Origin: Sabulicella glaciei | Lineage (GTDB): Bacteria > Pseudomonadota > Alphaproteobacteria > Acetobacterales > Acetobacteraceae | Assembly: GCF_026183895.1 (NCBI RefSeq) | Contig: NZ_JAPFQI010000013.1 | Location: forward strand, 62,001-126,000 | Direction: 5' to 3' | DNA length: 64,000 bases | Part shown: positions 53,650 to 62,067 of the stretch, one piece after another | Position numbering within the stretch: position 1 is the stretch's first letter | Layout of the letters: each line of letters opens with the position of its first letter | Program-made: the position numbers and the translations under genes | Notes under the pieces: model-generated | Databases searched by the model: none | What the model was told of the DNA's origin: nothing | What the model saw: the letters and a program-made list of their open reading frames with translations, nothing else

Positions 53650-55230
53650 ATGACCCAACGCCGCGCGATCCTGGCCGCCGCCCTTGCCGCCCCTGTCCTG
53701 CGGGGCGCCCAGGCGCAGAATGCCCGCGCGCGGACGCTGCGCTTCATGCCGCAGGCGGCGCTGGCGGTGCTGGATCCGGTCTTCAACCCCTCCACCATCA
53801 TCACCACCCACGGCTACTGCGTGTGGGACACGCTGTACGGCGCCGACCGCGCCATGCGCCCGCGCCCGCAGATGGCCGCGGGGCACGAGGTCTCGGCGAA
53901 CGGGCTCGAATGGCGCATTACCCTGCGCGACGGGTTGCGCTTCCATGACGGGGAGAGGGTGCGCGGGCGGGACTGCGTCGCCTCCATCCGGCGTTGGGCG
54001 GCGCGGGACAATTTCGGCCTCGCCCTGATGCGCGCCACGGCGGAGCTGGATGCGCCGGAGGATCGCGTGATCCGCTTCCGCCTCCATCGCCTCTTCCCCG
54101 CCCTGCTCGACGCGCTGGCCAAGCCCGGCAGCAGCCCGTGCTTCATGATGCCCGAGCGCTTCGCCACGACGCCGGCCGACCGGGCGCTGGGACCGGACGC
54201 GATGATCGGCTCCGGCCCCTGGCGCTTCCAGCCGGGCGAGTACGTGCAGGGCTCGCGCTCCGTTTATCTGCGCAACGAGGCCTATGAGCCGCGCGACGAA
54301 CCGGCCGAGGCGGCGACGGGCGGCAAGCGCGTGCATTTCGACCGGCTGGAGCTGGTCTGGCTGCCCGATGGCGGCACGGCGGCGGCGGCGCTGCGCACCG
54401 GCGAGGTGGACTGGGTGGAATATCCGCTGCCCGACCTCGTGCCGCTGCTGCAGCGCGACCGCAACATCCGCACCCAGATCTACGACCCGAACGGCTTCCT
54501 GGGCTTCCTGCGCTTCAATCACCTGCATCCGCCCTTCAGCGACGTGCGGGTGCGCCGCGCGATCCGCGACGTGCTGGTGCAGCCGGATTTCATGCAGGCC
54601 GTGGCGCTGCCGGGCGACTGGCAGGAATGCCATTCGATGTTTCCATGCGGTCTGCCCGGCGCGTTGGAATTCCCGCCCGCGCCGCGCGGCCCGCAGGCCG
54701 TTGAACGCGCCCGCGCCGCGCTGCGCGAGGCGGGCTACAGCGGCGAACCCATCATCCACATCAACCCGACCGACTTCCCGGCGGTGACGCAGCAGGGCCG
54801 CGTGACGGTGGAGGTGATGCGATCGCTTGGGCTGAACATGCAGCCGGTGGAAAGCGACTGGGCGTCCATCCTGGCGCGGCGGGCGAACCGCAACCCGCCG
54901 GCGCAGGGCGGCTGGCATCTGCACAACACCAATGCCCCGGCAGCGACGATCGCCAACCCGGCCGTGTCCTTCGTGATCCGCATGAACGGCGCCCAGGCCT
55001 GGCCCGGCTGGCCGGAGGACCCGGCGGTGGAGGAGCAGGTCGCCGCCTGGCTGTCCGCCGCCGATGCCGAGGCGCAGGAGGTGGCGATGCGTCGCCTGCA
55101 GGAACTGGCCTGGGAAAGCGTGCCCATCGCGCCGACCGGGCTGTTCCGCCTCCGCACTGCCTTCCGCGCCGACCTGTCCGGCGTCCTGCAGGGGCCGAAT
55201 CCGTTCCTGTGGAACCTCCGGCGCGGCTGA
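53650..55230 (+). CDS. TPP-riboswitch-controlled ABC substrate-binding protein, family 5
   Basis: A 526-residue periplasmic receptor of the peptide/nickel (DppA) family, with a signal peptide cleaved near RGAQAQ (residue 23) and the body motif LEWRITLRDGLRFHDGERVRGRDCVASI near 80-107; later DVRVRRAIRDVLVQ (about 297-310). It is not related to the known thiamine receptors ThiB or ThiY by family. The upstream TPP riboswitch makes thiamine, a thiamine precursor or a breakdown product the likely ligand. No permease or ATPase gene is adjacent. ATG 53650 follows GAGGAGGG. Confidence 0.9.
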   Translation: MTQRRAILAAALAAPVLRGAQAQNARARTLRFMPQAALAVLDPVFNPSTIITTHGYCVWDTLYGADRAMRPRPQMAAGHEVSANGLEWRITLRDGLRFHDGERVRGRDCVASIRRWAARDNFGLALMRATAELDAPEDRVIRFRLHRLFPALLDALAKPGSSPCFMMPERFATTPADRALGPDAMIGSGPWRFQPGEYVQGSRSVYLRNEAYEPRDEPAEAATGGKRVHFDRLELVWLPDGGTAAAALRTGEVDWVEYPLPDLVPLLQRDRNIRTQIYDPNGFLGFLRFNHLHPPFSDVRVRRAIRDVLVQPDFMQAVALPGDWQECHSMFPCGLPGALEFPPAPRGPQAVERARAALREAGYSGEPIIHINPTDFPAVTQQGRVTVEVMRSLGLNMQPVESDWASILARRANRNPPAQGGWHLHNTNAPAATIANPAVSFVIRMNGAQAWPGWPEDPAVEEQVAAWLSAADAEAQEVAMRRLQELAWESVPIAPTGLFRLRTAFRADLSGVLQGPNPFLWNLRRG

Positions 55231-55236
55231 CGCCGA

Positions 55237-55488
55237 CTAGCGAGAGGCCCAGCGCACCGGGCGGTCGGGCGGATTGCGGCCCATCTGCGCGTCGCTCAGG
55301 CACAGGGCAAGGGACACGCCGTCGCGCACGGGGTCGCGCATCGCTTCGTTGAGCATGGCCGCCTGGGCTTCGCAGGAAGCGAGGTCCATCGGGCGTTCCA
55401 GCACGGCTGGCGGGGGGACGGCACTGCCGGTGCCCACGGGGGAGAGAGCAACCAGAATCAGCCAGAACACGGGGGGAAATCCTTTCAC
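55237..55488 (-). CDS. Small secreted hypothetical protein
   Basis: An 83-residue product from a GTG start at 55488, with a hydrophobic signal-like N-terminus (residues 4-21). The mature part has two cysteines (DLASCEAQAAMLNEAM and LALCLSDAQMG) about 24 residues apart that could form a disulfide. No family was recognised. It converges on the riboswitch-controlled receptor gene with a 6-bp gap. Confidence 0.55.
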   Translation of the reverse strand: MKGFPPVFWLILVALSPVGTGSAVPPPAVLERPMDLASCEAQAAMLNEAMRDPVRDGVSLALCLSDAQMGRNPPDRPVRWASR

Positions 55489-55611
55489 TTCTTGCTCTTA
55501 CCCACCCCAACGCACAGATCGGGTGAACGGCTGCAAGGAAACCCGCGCGGCTGAAAACCTGTTTCGTCCCCTGTCAAGTCCTATCCGGGGCTCGACGGCA
55601 AGGAGGACGCG

Positions 55612-56142
55612 ATGCGCCCATGGATGCTGCTGGCCGGGTTGGTCCTGGCCATGGGACCGGAGCTGGTGCCGGAGGCCGATGCCGCTCGCGCGTCCAGCCG
55701 CGAGGTGCGCGGCGCGACGGCGCGCGCGCCGTCAGCCTCTGCCACCCCGGCCCGATCCCGTGCGGCCCCCGCCGCGAGAGCCGCGAGAAGCGCAGCGGCG
55801 CGGCGAACGCCGGAAGCGCGACGCCCGGCCGCGTCCCGCGCAGCGCCTCGTGCCGCACCGCGCGCGGCCCAGCGCCCCGCCCCGCCCCGCAGCGCCGCGC
55901 TGCGGGAGGCAGTGGCGCCGCGTCCCACGCAGGCGACGATCATCCCCGTCGCACTGAAGCTGCCGGTGGAGGCGCCGCGCGCCCCGCCGGGCAGCGCCGC
56001 CACCTGCAACCTCAGCTTCCCCTGCACCGATGACGGCGGGCGCTACTATGTCGGCTTCGACCGGGAGAAGATCTACCTGTCCCCCCGGCCCGACCCCGTC
56101 CCCGGCACGACGCGCTCGGCGGGGCTGAACCTGGCGCGCTGA
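55612..56142 (+). CDS. Secreted Ala/Arg/Pro-rich hypothetical protein
   Basis: A 176-residue product with a signal peptide (MRPWMLLAGLVLAMGPELVP), a low-complexity, strongly basic Ala/Arg/Pro middle (about 28-105), and an ordered-looking C-terminus with two cysteines (TCNLSFPCTDDGGRYYVGFD). AAGGAGG lies six bases before the ATG. The base-rich middle could bind envelope polyanions. No family was recognised. Confidence 0.6.
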   Translation: MRPWMLLAGLVLAMGPELVPEADAARASSREVRGATARAPSASATPARSRAAPAARAARSAAARRTPEARRPAASRAAPRAAPRAAQRPAPPRSAALREAVAPRPTQATIIPVALKLPVEAPRAPPGSAATCNLSFPCTDDGGRYYVGFDREKIYLSPRPDPVPGTTRSAGLNLAR

Positions 56143-56154
56143 GGCCGCCTCGCC

Positions 56155-57129
56155 TCACTCGACCGTGATGCGCGCGGTCTCGATCACGCGGCGCCAGCGA
56201 TCGAGGTCGCCTTCCAGAAAGGTCGCGAACTCCTCCGGCGTCGAGGGCGCGACGATGGCGCCCAGCCCGGCAAGGCGCTGCGCCGTCTCGGGCTTTTCCA
56301 GGCTCGTGCGGATGGCACGGTTCAGCGTCTCCACCACCGGGGCCGGGGTGCGCGCGGGCGCGAGGATGCCGAGGCCCTGGGTGTATTCCTCGAAGCCCGG
56401 GAACCCGGCCTGCGCCGTGGTGGGCACGCCGGGATAATCGGGGTGCGGCTCGGTCGTGGATACGGCGAGGGCGCGCAGCTGGCCGCGCCCGATCATGTCG
56501 GAGATGCCGATCATCGGATAGAACATGAAGGAGACGCGGCCCGACATCACCTCCTGCAGCGCGGGCGTGTTGCCGCGAAACGGCACATGCGTCATCCGCG
56601 TGTCGGACAGCGTCGCCAGCAGGGCGGCGGCAAGATGCGCCGAGCCGCCATTCCCGGCCGAGCCGTAGGAAACCTCCCCTGGCCGGGCGCGCGCCGCCTC
56701 CACCACGTCCTGCAAGGAACGGAAGGGCGTCGAGGCGCCGGTCACCGCGACCAGCGGCAGCCGCGCCACCAGCGAGACGGGCGCGAAATCCCCCAAGGGA
56801 CTGTAGCGCGCATTGGGCAGGAGGATGGCGTTCACGCTGTGCGACAGCGTGCTCATCAGCAGCGTATGGCCATCGGGCGTTTCGCGCGCCACGGCCTCCG
56901 TCGCGACCAGCGCGTTGGCGCCGGTGCGGTTCTCCACCACCACGGGCTGGCCGAGGATGGTGGAAAGATCCTGCGCCAGCACGCGCGCGATCACGTCGGT
57001 CGGACCGCCCGCGGCGAAGCCCACCACGATGCGCACCGGCCGCATCGGCCAAGCGGCCCCCTGCGCGTAGGCCGGAAGCGGCGCGAGGGCGGCGAGGAGC
57101 GCGGCGAGGCCGCGGCGATGGAGCGTCAT
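56155..57129 (-). CDS. Tripartite tricarboxylate transporter receptor (TctC/Bug), copy 3
   Basis: A 324-residue periplasmic receptor with a signal peptide ending AYAQG. Bug motifs are VGFAAGGPTDVIARVL, VVVENRTGANALVA and VPFRGNTPALQEVMSG. It is the last gene of a four-gene operon (dioxygenase, FAH hydrolase, flavin reductase, TctC) in which each junction overlaps by a few bases, so its ligand is probably the compound degraded by those enzymes. Confidence 0.9.
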   Translation of the reverse strand: MTLHRRGLAALLAALAPLPAYAQGAAWPMRPVRIVVGFAAGGPTDVIARVLAQDLSTILGQPVVVENRTGANALVATEAVARETPDGHTLLMSTLSHSVNAILLPNARYSPLGDFAPVSLVARLPLVAVTGASTPFRSLQDVVEAARARPGEVSYGSAGNGGSAHLAAALLATLSDTRMTHVPFRGNTPALQEVMSGRVSFMFYPMIGISDMIGRGQLRALAVSTTEPHPDYPGVPTTAQAGFPGFEEYTQGLGILAPARTPAPVVETLNRAIRTSLEKPETAQRLAGLGAIVAPSTPEEFATFLEGDLDRWRRVIETARITVE

Positions 57130-57758
57130 GGCGTTTCCCTTGGTGCTTCCTGCGTGATGGGCCGTCCGATCTCGAACAGATCGGTGGAGCGGGCATACCA
57201 GCCGCGCCCGTGCATCCGCGCGACGAGGTCCATGGAAGGCGTGTCCACGTGGCAGCGCGCGGCATCCAGCACGGCGTGATCCTCCAGATGCAGGGCCAGC
57301 ACCTCGCCGATGACGATCAGCGCCTCTCCGCCCGGGCGCAGCAGCGTGTGCAGGCGGCATTCCAGCGCGGCCGGGCAGCCGCCGATGCGCGGCGGGGCGA
57401 CGTGGTGGGAGGGCAGCGCCCCCAGCCCGTTCGCGGCCAGCTCATCCACCTCCGGCCCCACCTCGGCCGAGGTGGCGTTCATCCGCTCGGCCAGGGCATG
57501 GGAGACGAGGTTCACCACGAACTCGCCGCTCCGCCGGATGTTGTTGCCGGTGTCCTTGGCTTCCCCGGCGCGCGGGGTGATGCCGAGGCCGAGCAGCGGC
57601 GGCTCGGAACAGAGCAGGTTGAAGAAGGAAAAGGGCGCGGCATTGGTGCGCCCATCCGCGTGCTGCGTCGTCACCCAGGCGATGGGGCGCGGCGTGACCG
57701 TGGCGCGCAGGAGCTTGCCCTGGTCCACCGCAGGCAGCGACGCGAAGTCGAACAGCAT
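57126..57758 (-). CDS. Flavin reductase family protein
   Basis: A 210-residue FMN-binding split-barrel protein of the flavin reductase-like family. The motifs LLRATVTPRPIAWVTTQHADGRTNAAPFSFFN and SGEFVVNLVSHALAERMN are typical; HVAPPRIGGCPAALECRL follows. It may supply reduced flavin to an oxygenase or act as an oxidoreductase itself. ATG 57758 overlaps the FAH gene stop and its own stop overlaps tctC. Confidence 0.88.
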   Translation of the reverse strand: MLFDFASLPAVDQGKLLRATVTPRPIAWVTTQHADGRTNAAPFSFFNLLCSEPPLLGLGITPRAGEAKDTGNNIRRSGEFVVNLVSHALAERMNATSAEVGPEVDELAANGLGALPSHHVAPPRIGGCPAALECRLHTLLRPGGEALIVIGEVLALHLEDHAVLDAARCHVDTPSMDLVARMHGRGWYARSTDLFEIGRPITQEAPRETP

Positions 57759-58651
57759 CAGGCGATGCCGTGCTCGAGCACGCCGATGCGCGGGCACTCG
57801 ATCCGAAGCCGGTCGCCGGATCGGAGCCAACGGGGCGGGTCGCGGAAGGCGCCGGAGCCGGCGGGGGTGCCGGTGGCGATCACGTCGCCCGGCTCCAGCG
57901 TCATGTAGCGGGACAGGTGCGCGATCAGTGCCGTGACGGGGAAGATGAGGTCCCGCGTGTTGCCCTCCTGCACCAGCTCCCCGTTGAGCCAGCAGCGGAT
58001 CTGGAGGTCCCAGGGCTCACCGGCCTCCTCCGGCGTCACGATCCAAGGGCCCATGGGGCAGAAGCCGTCCATGCCCTTGGCGAAGGAGGTTTGCGGCGGC
58101 TGCACGTCGAACTGGAACTCGCGCGCCGAAACATCGTCCAGCAGCGTGTAGCCGGCGACGTGGCGCAGCGCGTCCGCCTCGCGCACCGCGCGGGCCGGGC
58201 GGCCGATCACGACGCCGATCTCCGCCTCCCAATCCGGCTTGCGGACGGCGTCGGGGATGCGGGTGAGCGCCCCGGGCGGGGCGACGGCGGTGGCGGGCTT
58301 GAAGAAGATGCGCGGGATCTCCTGCACCGGCCCGCCCACCTCCTTGGCATGGGCGCCGTAATTGCGCCCGATGCCGAGGATCTTGCCCGGGCGCGGCACG
58401 GGGGCGAGCAGCGTCACCGAGGAAAGCGGGCGCCGCAGCGCCGCGTTCTCCCCTCGCGCGGCGAAGGCCAGGGCGCGCGCGGCGGCCACGGTCGCGGCCT
58501 CCCCCCGCGCGAGGAAGGCCGTCATGTCACCGGGAATGGCCGCAGCGTCGCCGCCCAGCGCCGCCAGCGCGGCGGCGAGGTCCACGACGGAATCGCCGAG
58601 GGCCGCGCCCACGCGCGGCCCTCCCTCCCCCTCGAAGCTCAGCAGCCGCAT
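57758..58651 (-). CDS. Fumarylacetoacetate hydrolase family protein
   Basis: A 297-residue FAH-fold hydrolase/decarboxylase/isomerase. The C-terminal catalytic domain starts at KILGIGRNYGAHAKEVGG (about residue 90) and holds the metal ligands in KPDWEAEIGVVIGRPAR and GYTLLDDVSAREFQ, plus GDVIATGTPAGSG. Relatives act on acylpyruvates, oxaloacetate or 2-hydroxyhepta-2,4-diene-1,7-dioate in aromatic degradation. It is the second gene of the operon headed by the dioxygenase. Confidence 0.9.
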   Translation of the reverse strand: MRLLSFEGEGGPRVGAALGDSVVDLAAALAALGGDAAAIPGDMTAFLARGEAATVAAARALAFAARGENAALRRPLSSVTLLAPVPRPGKILGIGRNYGAHAKEVGGPVQEIPRIFFKPATAVAPPGALTRIPDAVRKPDWEAEIGVVIGRPARAVREADALRHVAGYTLLDDVSAREFQFDVQPPQTSFAKGMDGFCPMGPWIVTPEEAGEPWDLQIRCWLNGELVQEGNTRDLIFPVTALIAHLSRYMTLEPGDVIATGTPAGSGAFRDPPRWLRSGDRLRIECPRIGVLEHGIA

Positions 58652-59529
58652 CAGGCGGCCAGCGCCGCGTAGTCCAGCGTCGCCATCACCTGCACGCGCA
58701 GGATGAAGCGATGCTCCTCCGGCCCGTAATCGGCCACGGCGTTGTGGGTGGTGCTGATGTTGTCCCACATCAGCACGTCGCCCGGCGTCCAGCGGTGCGA
58801 GTAGAGATACTTCTCCTGGTCCTGGTGGTGGAACAGGAAGGCGAGCATCGCGTCGCTTTCCTCCTTGTCCATGCCCTCGATGTGCATGGCGTAGCCGGGG
58901 TTGCAGTACAGGACGCGGCGCCCCGTCACCGGATGCACGCGGAAGATGGGCTGCGGCACGGGCGGCTTCTTCGCCCGCTGCTCCGGCGTCAGCGGCGCGC
59001 GGGCGGAACCGGGCCGGGCGCGCATCATCTCCCAGAACTTGTTGAAGTCGTGGATGGCGACCTTGCCTTCCAGGCGATGCTTCACCTCCGTAGGCAGGTC
59101 CTCGTAGGCGGCATGCATGTCGCGGAACTGCGTGTCGCCGAGGGGCTGGCCGTCGCGCAGCGGCACCTTCTTGGCGTGCAGCACGTTCGCCAGCGCGATC
59201 TCCTTCGAGTAGCTCATGTCCGTGTGCCAGCCCTGGCCGGCATCGTTGAGTCCTATCGGCTTCCCCCCCTCCTTCATGTTGGAAAGGATCATCACCTCCG
59301 GATGGTCGGGGGCATGGAACAGGTTGGCGACGTTCACCTCCAGCTCCCCGAAGCGGGCGCCGAAGCGTGACAGCTCGGGCGCTTCCAGCGACTGGTCCGG
59401 GAAGCAAAGGACGCCGTGATGCGCCAGGGCCCGCAGCAGGGTGCGGAAATCGCCCTCTTCCAGCGGGGCGGCGAGGTCGATGCCGGTGACGCGCGCGCCC
59501 ACGCCGCCCGGGTTCGGGATGATCTGCAT
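58651..59529 (-). CDS. TauD/TfdA family Fe(II)/2-oxoglutarate dioxygenase
   Basis: A 292-residue non-heme iron oxygenase. The iron triad is visible: H102 and D104 in GQGWHTDMSY and H262 in STTHNAVADY, followed by the 2-oxoglutarate-binding arginine in HRFILRVQV. Known members hydroxylate taurine, alkyl sulfates or 2,4-D. It heads the operon and is divergent from an IclR regulator. With the FAH and flavin reductase genes it suggests breakdown of an aromatic or organosulfur/aryloxy acid. Confidence 0.92.
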   Translation of the reverse strand: MQIIPNPGGVGARVTGIDLAAPLEEGDFRTLLRALAHHGVLCFPDQSLEAPELSRFGARFGELEVNVANLFHAPDHPEVMILSNMKEGGKPIGLNDAGQGWHTDMSYSKEIALANVLHAKKVPLRDGQPLGDTQFRDMHAAYEDLPTEVKHRLEGKVAIHDFNKFWEMMRARPGSARAPLTPEQRAKKPPVPQPIFRVHPVTGRRVLYCNPGYAMHIEGMDKEESDAMLAFLFHHQDQEKYLYSHRWTPGDVLMWDNISTTHNAVADYGPEEHRFILRVQVMATLDYAALAA

Positions 59530-59615
59530 GGTCCGTTTCCCCAAGGTCGTTCCCTCCAGGGTATCGCCGCCGGACCTGCCGCCGCGCAACCAGCTTTTCA
59601 GCGCGGTGATTTGAT

Positions 59616-59630
59616 TCCACATCCGTGAAG
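59616..59630. promoter_or_regulatory. IclR-type operator, regulator promoter copy
   Basis: TTCCACATCCGTGAAG, directly before the IclR start codon, shares CACATCCGTGAA with the copy at 60369-60382. It is an imperfect palindrome. The site lies between the divergent dioxygenase operon and the regulator gene. Confidence 0.5.
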
Positions 59631-59631
59631 C

Positions 59632-60381
59632 ATGGACGCCGTCGTGAAATCCGCCGGGCGCGGGCTCGAGATCTTCGAGTTCTTCGCCCATCGCCATGCC
59701 CCGGCCACCGTCTCCGAGGTGGCCGGGGCGCTGGGCTTCCCGCTTTCCTCCACCTCGGTGCTGCTGAAGTCGCTGCGCGCCCTCGGCTACCTCGACCATG
59801 ATGCGCGCACGCGGGAGTACACGCCCACCATCCGCTTCGCCGTGCTCGGCACCTGGATCTTCGAGCGCTTCTTCGCCGAGGAGGGCGGCATCCCGCGCCT
59901 CATGGACGAACTCCAGGCAGAGACGGGCGAAACCATCGTGCTGGCGATGCAGCACGGGCTGCACGTGGACTATATCCGCATCCTGCAATCCATCCGGCCG
60001 GTGCGCTTCTTCATCCGCCCCGGTTCCCGCCGCCCCATCCATCTTCCCGCCGCGGGCAAGGTGCTGCTGGCCCTGCAGACGGATGCGGAGGTCGCCGCCA
60101 TCCTGCGCGCGGTGAATGCCGCGCGCGGGGCGGAGAGGCCCATCCCTCTCCGCCCATTCCTGGCCGAGATGGGCGAGATCCGCACCGGGGGCTTCGCGCG
60201 CAGCGAGGCGGCGGTGGTACCGGACACGATGATGCTCGCCATGGCGCTGCCGGTGGCGGCAGGGCACCGGCCGCTCGCCATCGGCGTCAGCGGGCCGCTG
60301 GGGCGGATGCGGCGCCAGGCGCGCGGCATCCTGAAGCTGATGCGCGACAAGGTCTCGGCGCTGGGTGCTTCACATCCGTGA
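59632..60381 (+). CDS. IclR family transcriptional regulator
   Basis: A 249-residue regulator with an N-terminal winged helix (about 1-65, GRGLEIFEFFAHRHAPATVS followed by LGFPLSSTSVLLKSL) and a C-terminal effector domain (about 80-245, with GETIVLAMQHGLHVDYIRIL and RRPIHLPAAGKVLLA). It lies between the dioxygenase operon and the lldD-type gene and probably senses a pathway acid. Two similar operator-like sequences flank the gene, one at each end. Confidence 0.92.
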   Translation: MDAVVKSAGRGLEIFEFFAHRHAPATVSEVAGALGFPLSSTSVLLKSLRALGYLDHDARTREYTPTIRFAVLGTWIFERFFAEEGGIPRLMDELQAETGETIVLAMQHGLHVDYIRILQSIRPVRFFIRPGSRRPIHLPAAGKVLLALQTDAEVAAILRAVNAARGAERPIPLRPFLAEMGEIRTGGFARSEAAVVPDTMMLAMALPVAAGHRPLAIGVSGPLGRMRRQARGILKLMRDKVSALGASHP

Positions 60382-60382
60382 A
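60369..60382. promoter_or_regulatory. IclR-type operator, lldD promoter copy
   Basis: TTCAC-ATCC-GTGAA is a perfect inverted repeat overlapping the regulator's stop codon, 53 bp before the start of the 2-hydroxyacid oxidase gene. Sharing twelve bases with the site in front of the regulator suggests both respond to the same IclR protein. Confidence 0.55.
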
Positions 60383-60434
60383 ACCGCCGCGTGGCGCTGT
60401 TGACGCCCGACCCGCCCGGTTGCGAGACACCGTC

Positions 60435-60953
60435 ATGCGCCGCGCCGAACGCTTCCTCGCCCTGTCTGATTTCGAGGCGGCCGGGCGCCGCCACCTGCCG
60501 CGCATGCTGCACGGCTTCGTCGCCGGCGCGGCCGAGACGGACCAGTCCCTGCGCGACAACCGCGCCGCCTTCGCGGAATGGGGCTTCGTGCCGCGCGCCC
60601 TGGCGGACACCTCCGGCCGCTCGCAGGAAGCGACGCTGCTGGACGCGACCCATGCCGCTCCCTTCGGCATTGCGCCGATGGGGGCGGGCGCCATCTGCGC
60701 CTATCGCAGCGACATCGTCCTGGCCCGCGCCGCGGCGTCGGCCGGCATCCCCATGGTGACCAGCGCCTCCTCCCTCATCCCGCTGGAGGAGATCCGCGCG
60801 GCGGGCAGCGACTGGTACCAGGCCTACCTGCCCGGAGAGGAGGGACGCATCGAGGCGCTGGTGGAGCGCGTCGCCCGCGCCGGCTACGGCACCTTCGTGC
60901 TGACCGCCGACGTGCCGGTGCCGGCGAACCGCGAGAACAACCTCCGAAACTGA
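60435..60953 (+). pseudogene. 5' part of an interrupted FMN-dependent 2-hydroxyacid oxidase (LldD type)
   Basis: The first 172 codons of an lldD-type gene, from MRRAERFLALSDFEAAGRRH through the FMN-binding APFGIAPMGAGAICAYRSD and on to VPVPANRENNLRN. Codon 172 is followed at once by a TGA that belongs to the inserted element. The second half, with GFSVPIKPSARL, resumes in frame at 63726. The fragment lacks the catalytic histidine and arginine and cannot be active. The intact enzyme would oxidise L-lactate, mandelate or another 2-hydroxy acid. Confidence 0.93.
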
Positions 60954-60956
60954 TGC

Positions 60957-61032
60957 GGTGGACGGCCCCTGAGCGGCATCGCTGTGCCAAGCTCGCGGCT
61001 GTCGAAGGCTGTGAGCAGAGGAGCCGTCCACC
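60957..61032 (+). repeat. Inverted repeat that can occlude the transposase start
   Basis: GGTGGACGGC (60957-60966) and GCCGTCCACC (61023-61032) are perfect 10-bp complements; the second copy abuts the transposase ATG at 61033. A transcript entering from lldD would fold this stem over the start region, whereas one starting inside the element would not. Confidence 0.6.
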
Positions 61033-62067
61033 ATGGAAGTTACCACGATCGGGCTGGACATCGCCAAGCGCGTGTTCCAGGCGCACGGAGTGAACGAGGC
61101 CGGCCGGGCGGTGCTCCGGCGCAAGCTGGGCCGCGGCGAGGTGCTCGACTTCTTCCGCGCCCTCCCGCCTTGTCTCGTGGGCATCGAGGCCTGCGGCACG
61201 GCGCATCACTGGGCACGCGAGATCGGCGCGTTTGGCCACGAGGTACGGCTGATCCCGGCCTCCTACGTGAAGCCCTACGTCAAGCGCGGCAAGACCGACG
61301 CGGCCGATGCGGAGGCGATCTGCGAGGCGGTGGGCCGGCCGAGCATGCGCTTCGTGCCGGTGAAGACCGCCGAGCAGCAGGCGGTGCTGGTGCTGCACCG
61401 GACGCGGGACCTGCTGATCCGCCAGCGCACCATGCTGGTGAATGCACTGCGCGGGCACATGGCGGAGTTCGGCATCATCGCCCCGCAGGGGATCGCTCGC
61501 GTGGCGGATCTGCTGGCCGTTCTGCTCGGCGAGGATGAAGCCACCTTGCCGCCCCTGGGCCGCCAGGCGCTGCGAGGCCTGGCGGCGGAGCTGGAGACGG
61601 TGAGCGCGCGGGTGGAGGAGATCGAGGCGGCGATCCTGGCCTGGCACAAGGCGAGCGAGGCCAGCCAGCGGCTCGCGGCCGTGCCGGGTATTGGTCCGAT
61701 CACGGCGTCAGCCATCGTCGCGACCGTGGGCGACGTGTCGAACTTCGCCTCGGCCCGGCATCTCGCGGCCTGGATTGGTTTGGTGCCGCGGCAGAACAGC
61801 ACGGGCGGCAAGCCGCGACAGGGCGGCATCTCCAAGGCAGGCGACCGCTACCTGCGGCGTCTGCTGGTGCTCGGGGCGACCTCGGTCATCCGCCAGACCC
61901 GCATCAAGGCACGGGAGGGCTGGCTCGCGGACCTCGTCGGGCGCCGCCCGACATTGGTCGCGGCCGTGGCCCAGGCCAACAAGATGGCACGGGTTGCGTG
62001 GGCGCTGCTGGCGCGCGGCGAGAGCTACCGGCCGCGGCAGGGATCCCCGCAGCCCGCAGGCGCCTAG
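61033..62067 (+). CDS. IS110-family transposase A
   Basis: A 344-residue intact DEDD/serine recombinase. The RuvC-like domain has IGLDIAKRVF, VGIEACGTAHH and the acidic pair in KRGKTDAADAEAI; the C-terminal transposase domain has VPGIGPITASAIVATVG and the serine-bearing GGKPRQGGISKAGDRYLRRL. Members move elements with the help of a guide RNA from the non-coding end of the element. GAGGAG lies nine bases before the ATG. Confidence 0.95.
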   Translation: MEVTTIGLDIAKRVFQAHGVNEAGRAVLRRKLGRGEVLDFFRALPPCLVGIEACGTAHHWAREIGAFGHEVRLIPASYVKPYVKRGKTDAADAEAICEAVGRPSMRFVPVKTAEQQAVLVLHRTRDLLIRQRTMLVNALRGHMAEFGIIAPQGIARVADLLAVLLGEDEATLPPLGRQALRGLAAELETVSARVEEIEAAILAWHKASEASQRLAAVPGIGPITASAIVATVGDVSNFASARHLAAWIGLVPRQNSTGGKPRQGGISKAGDRYLRRLLVLGATSVIRQTRIKAREGWLADLVGRRPTLVAAVAQANKMARVAWALLARGESYRPRQGSPQPAGA

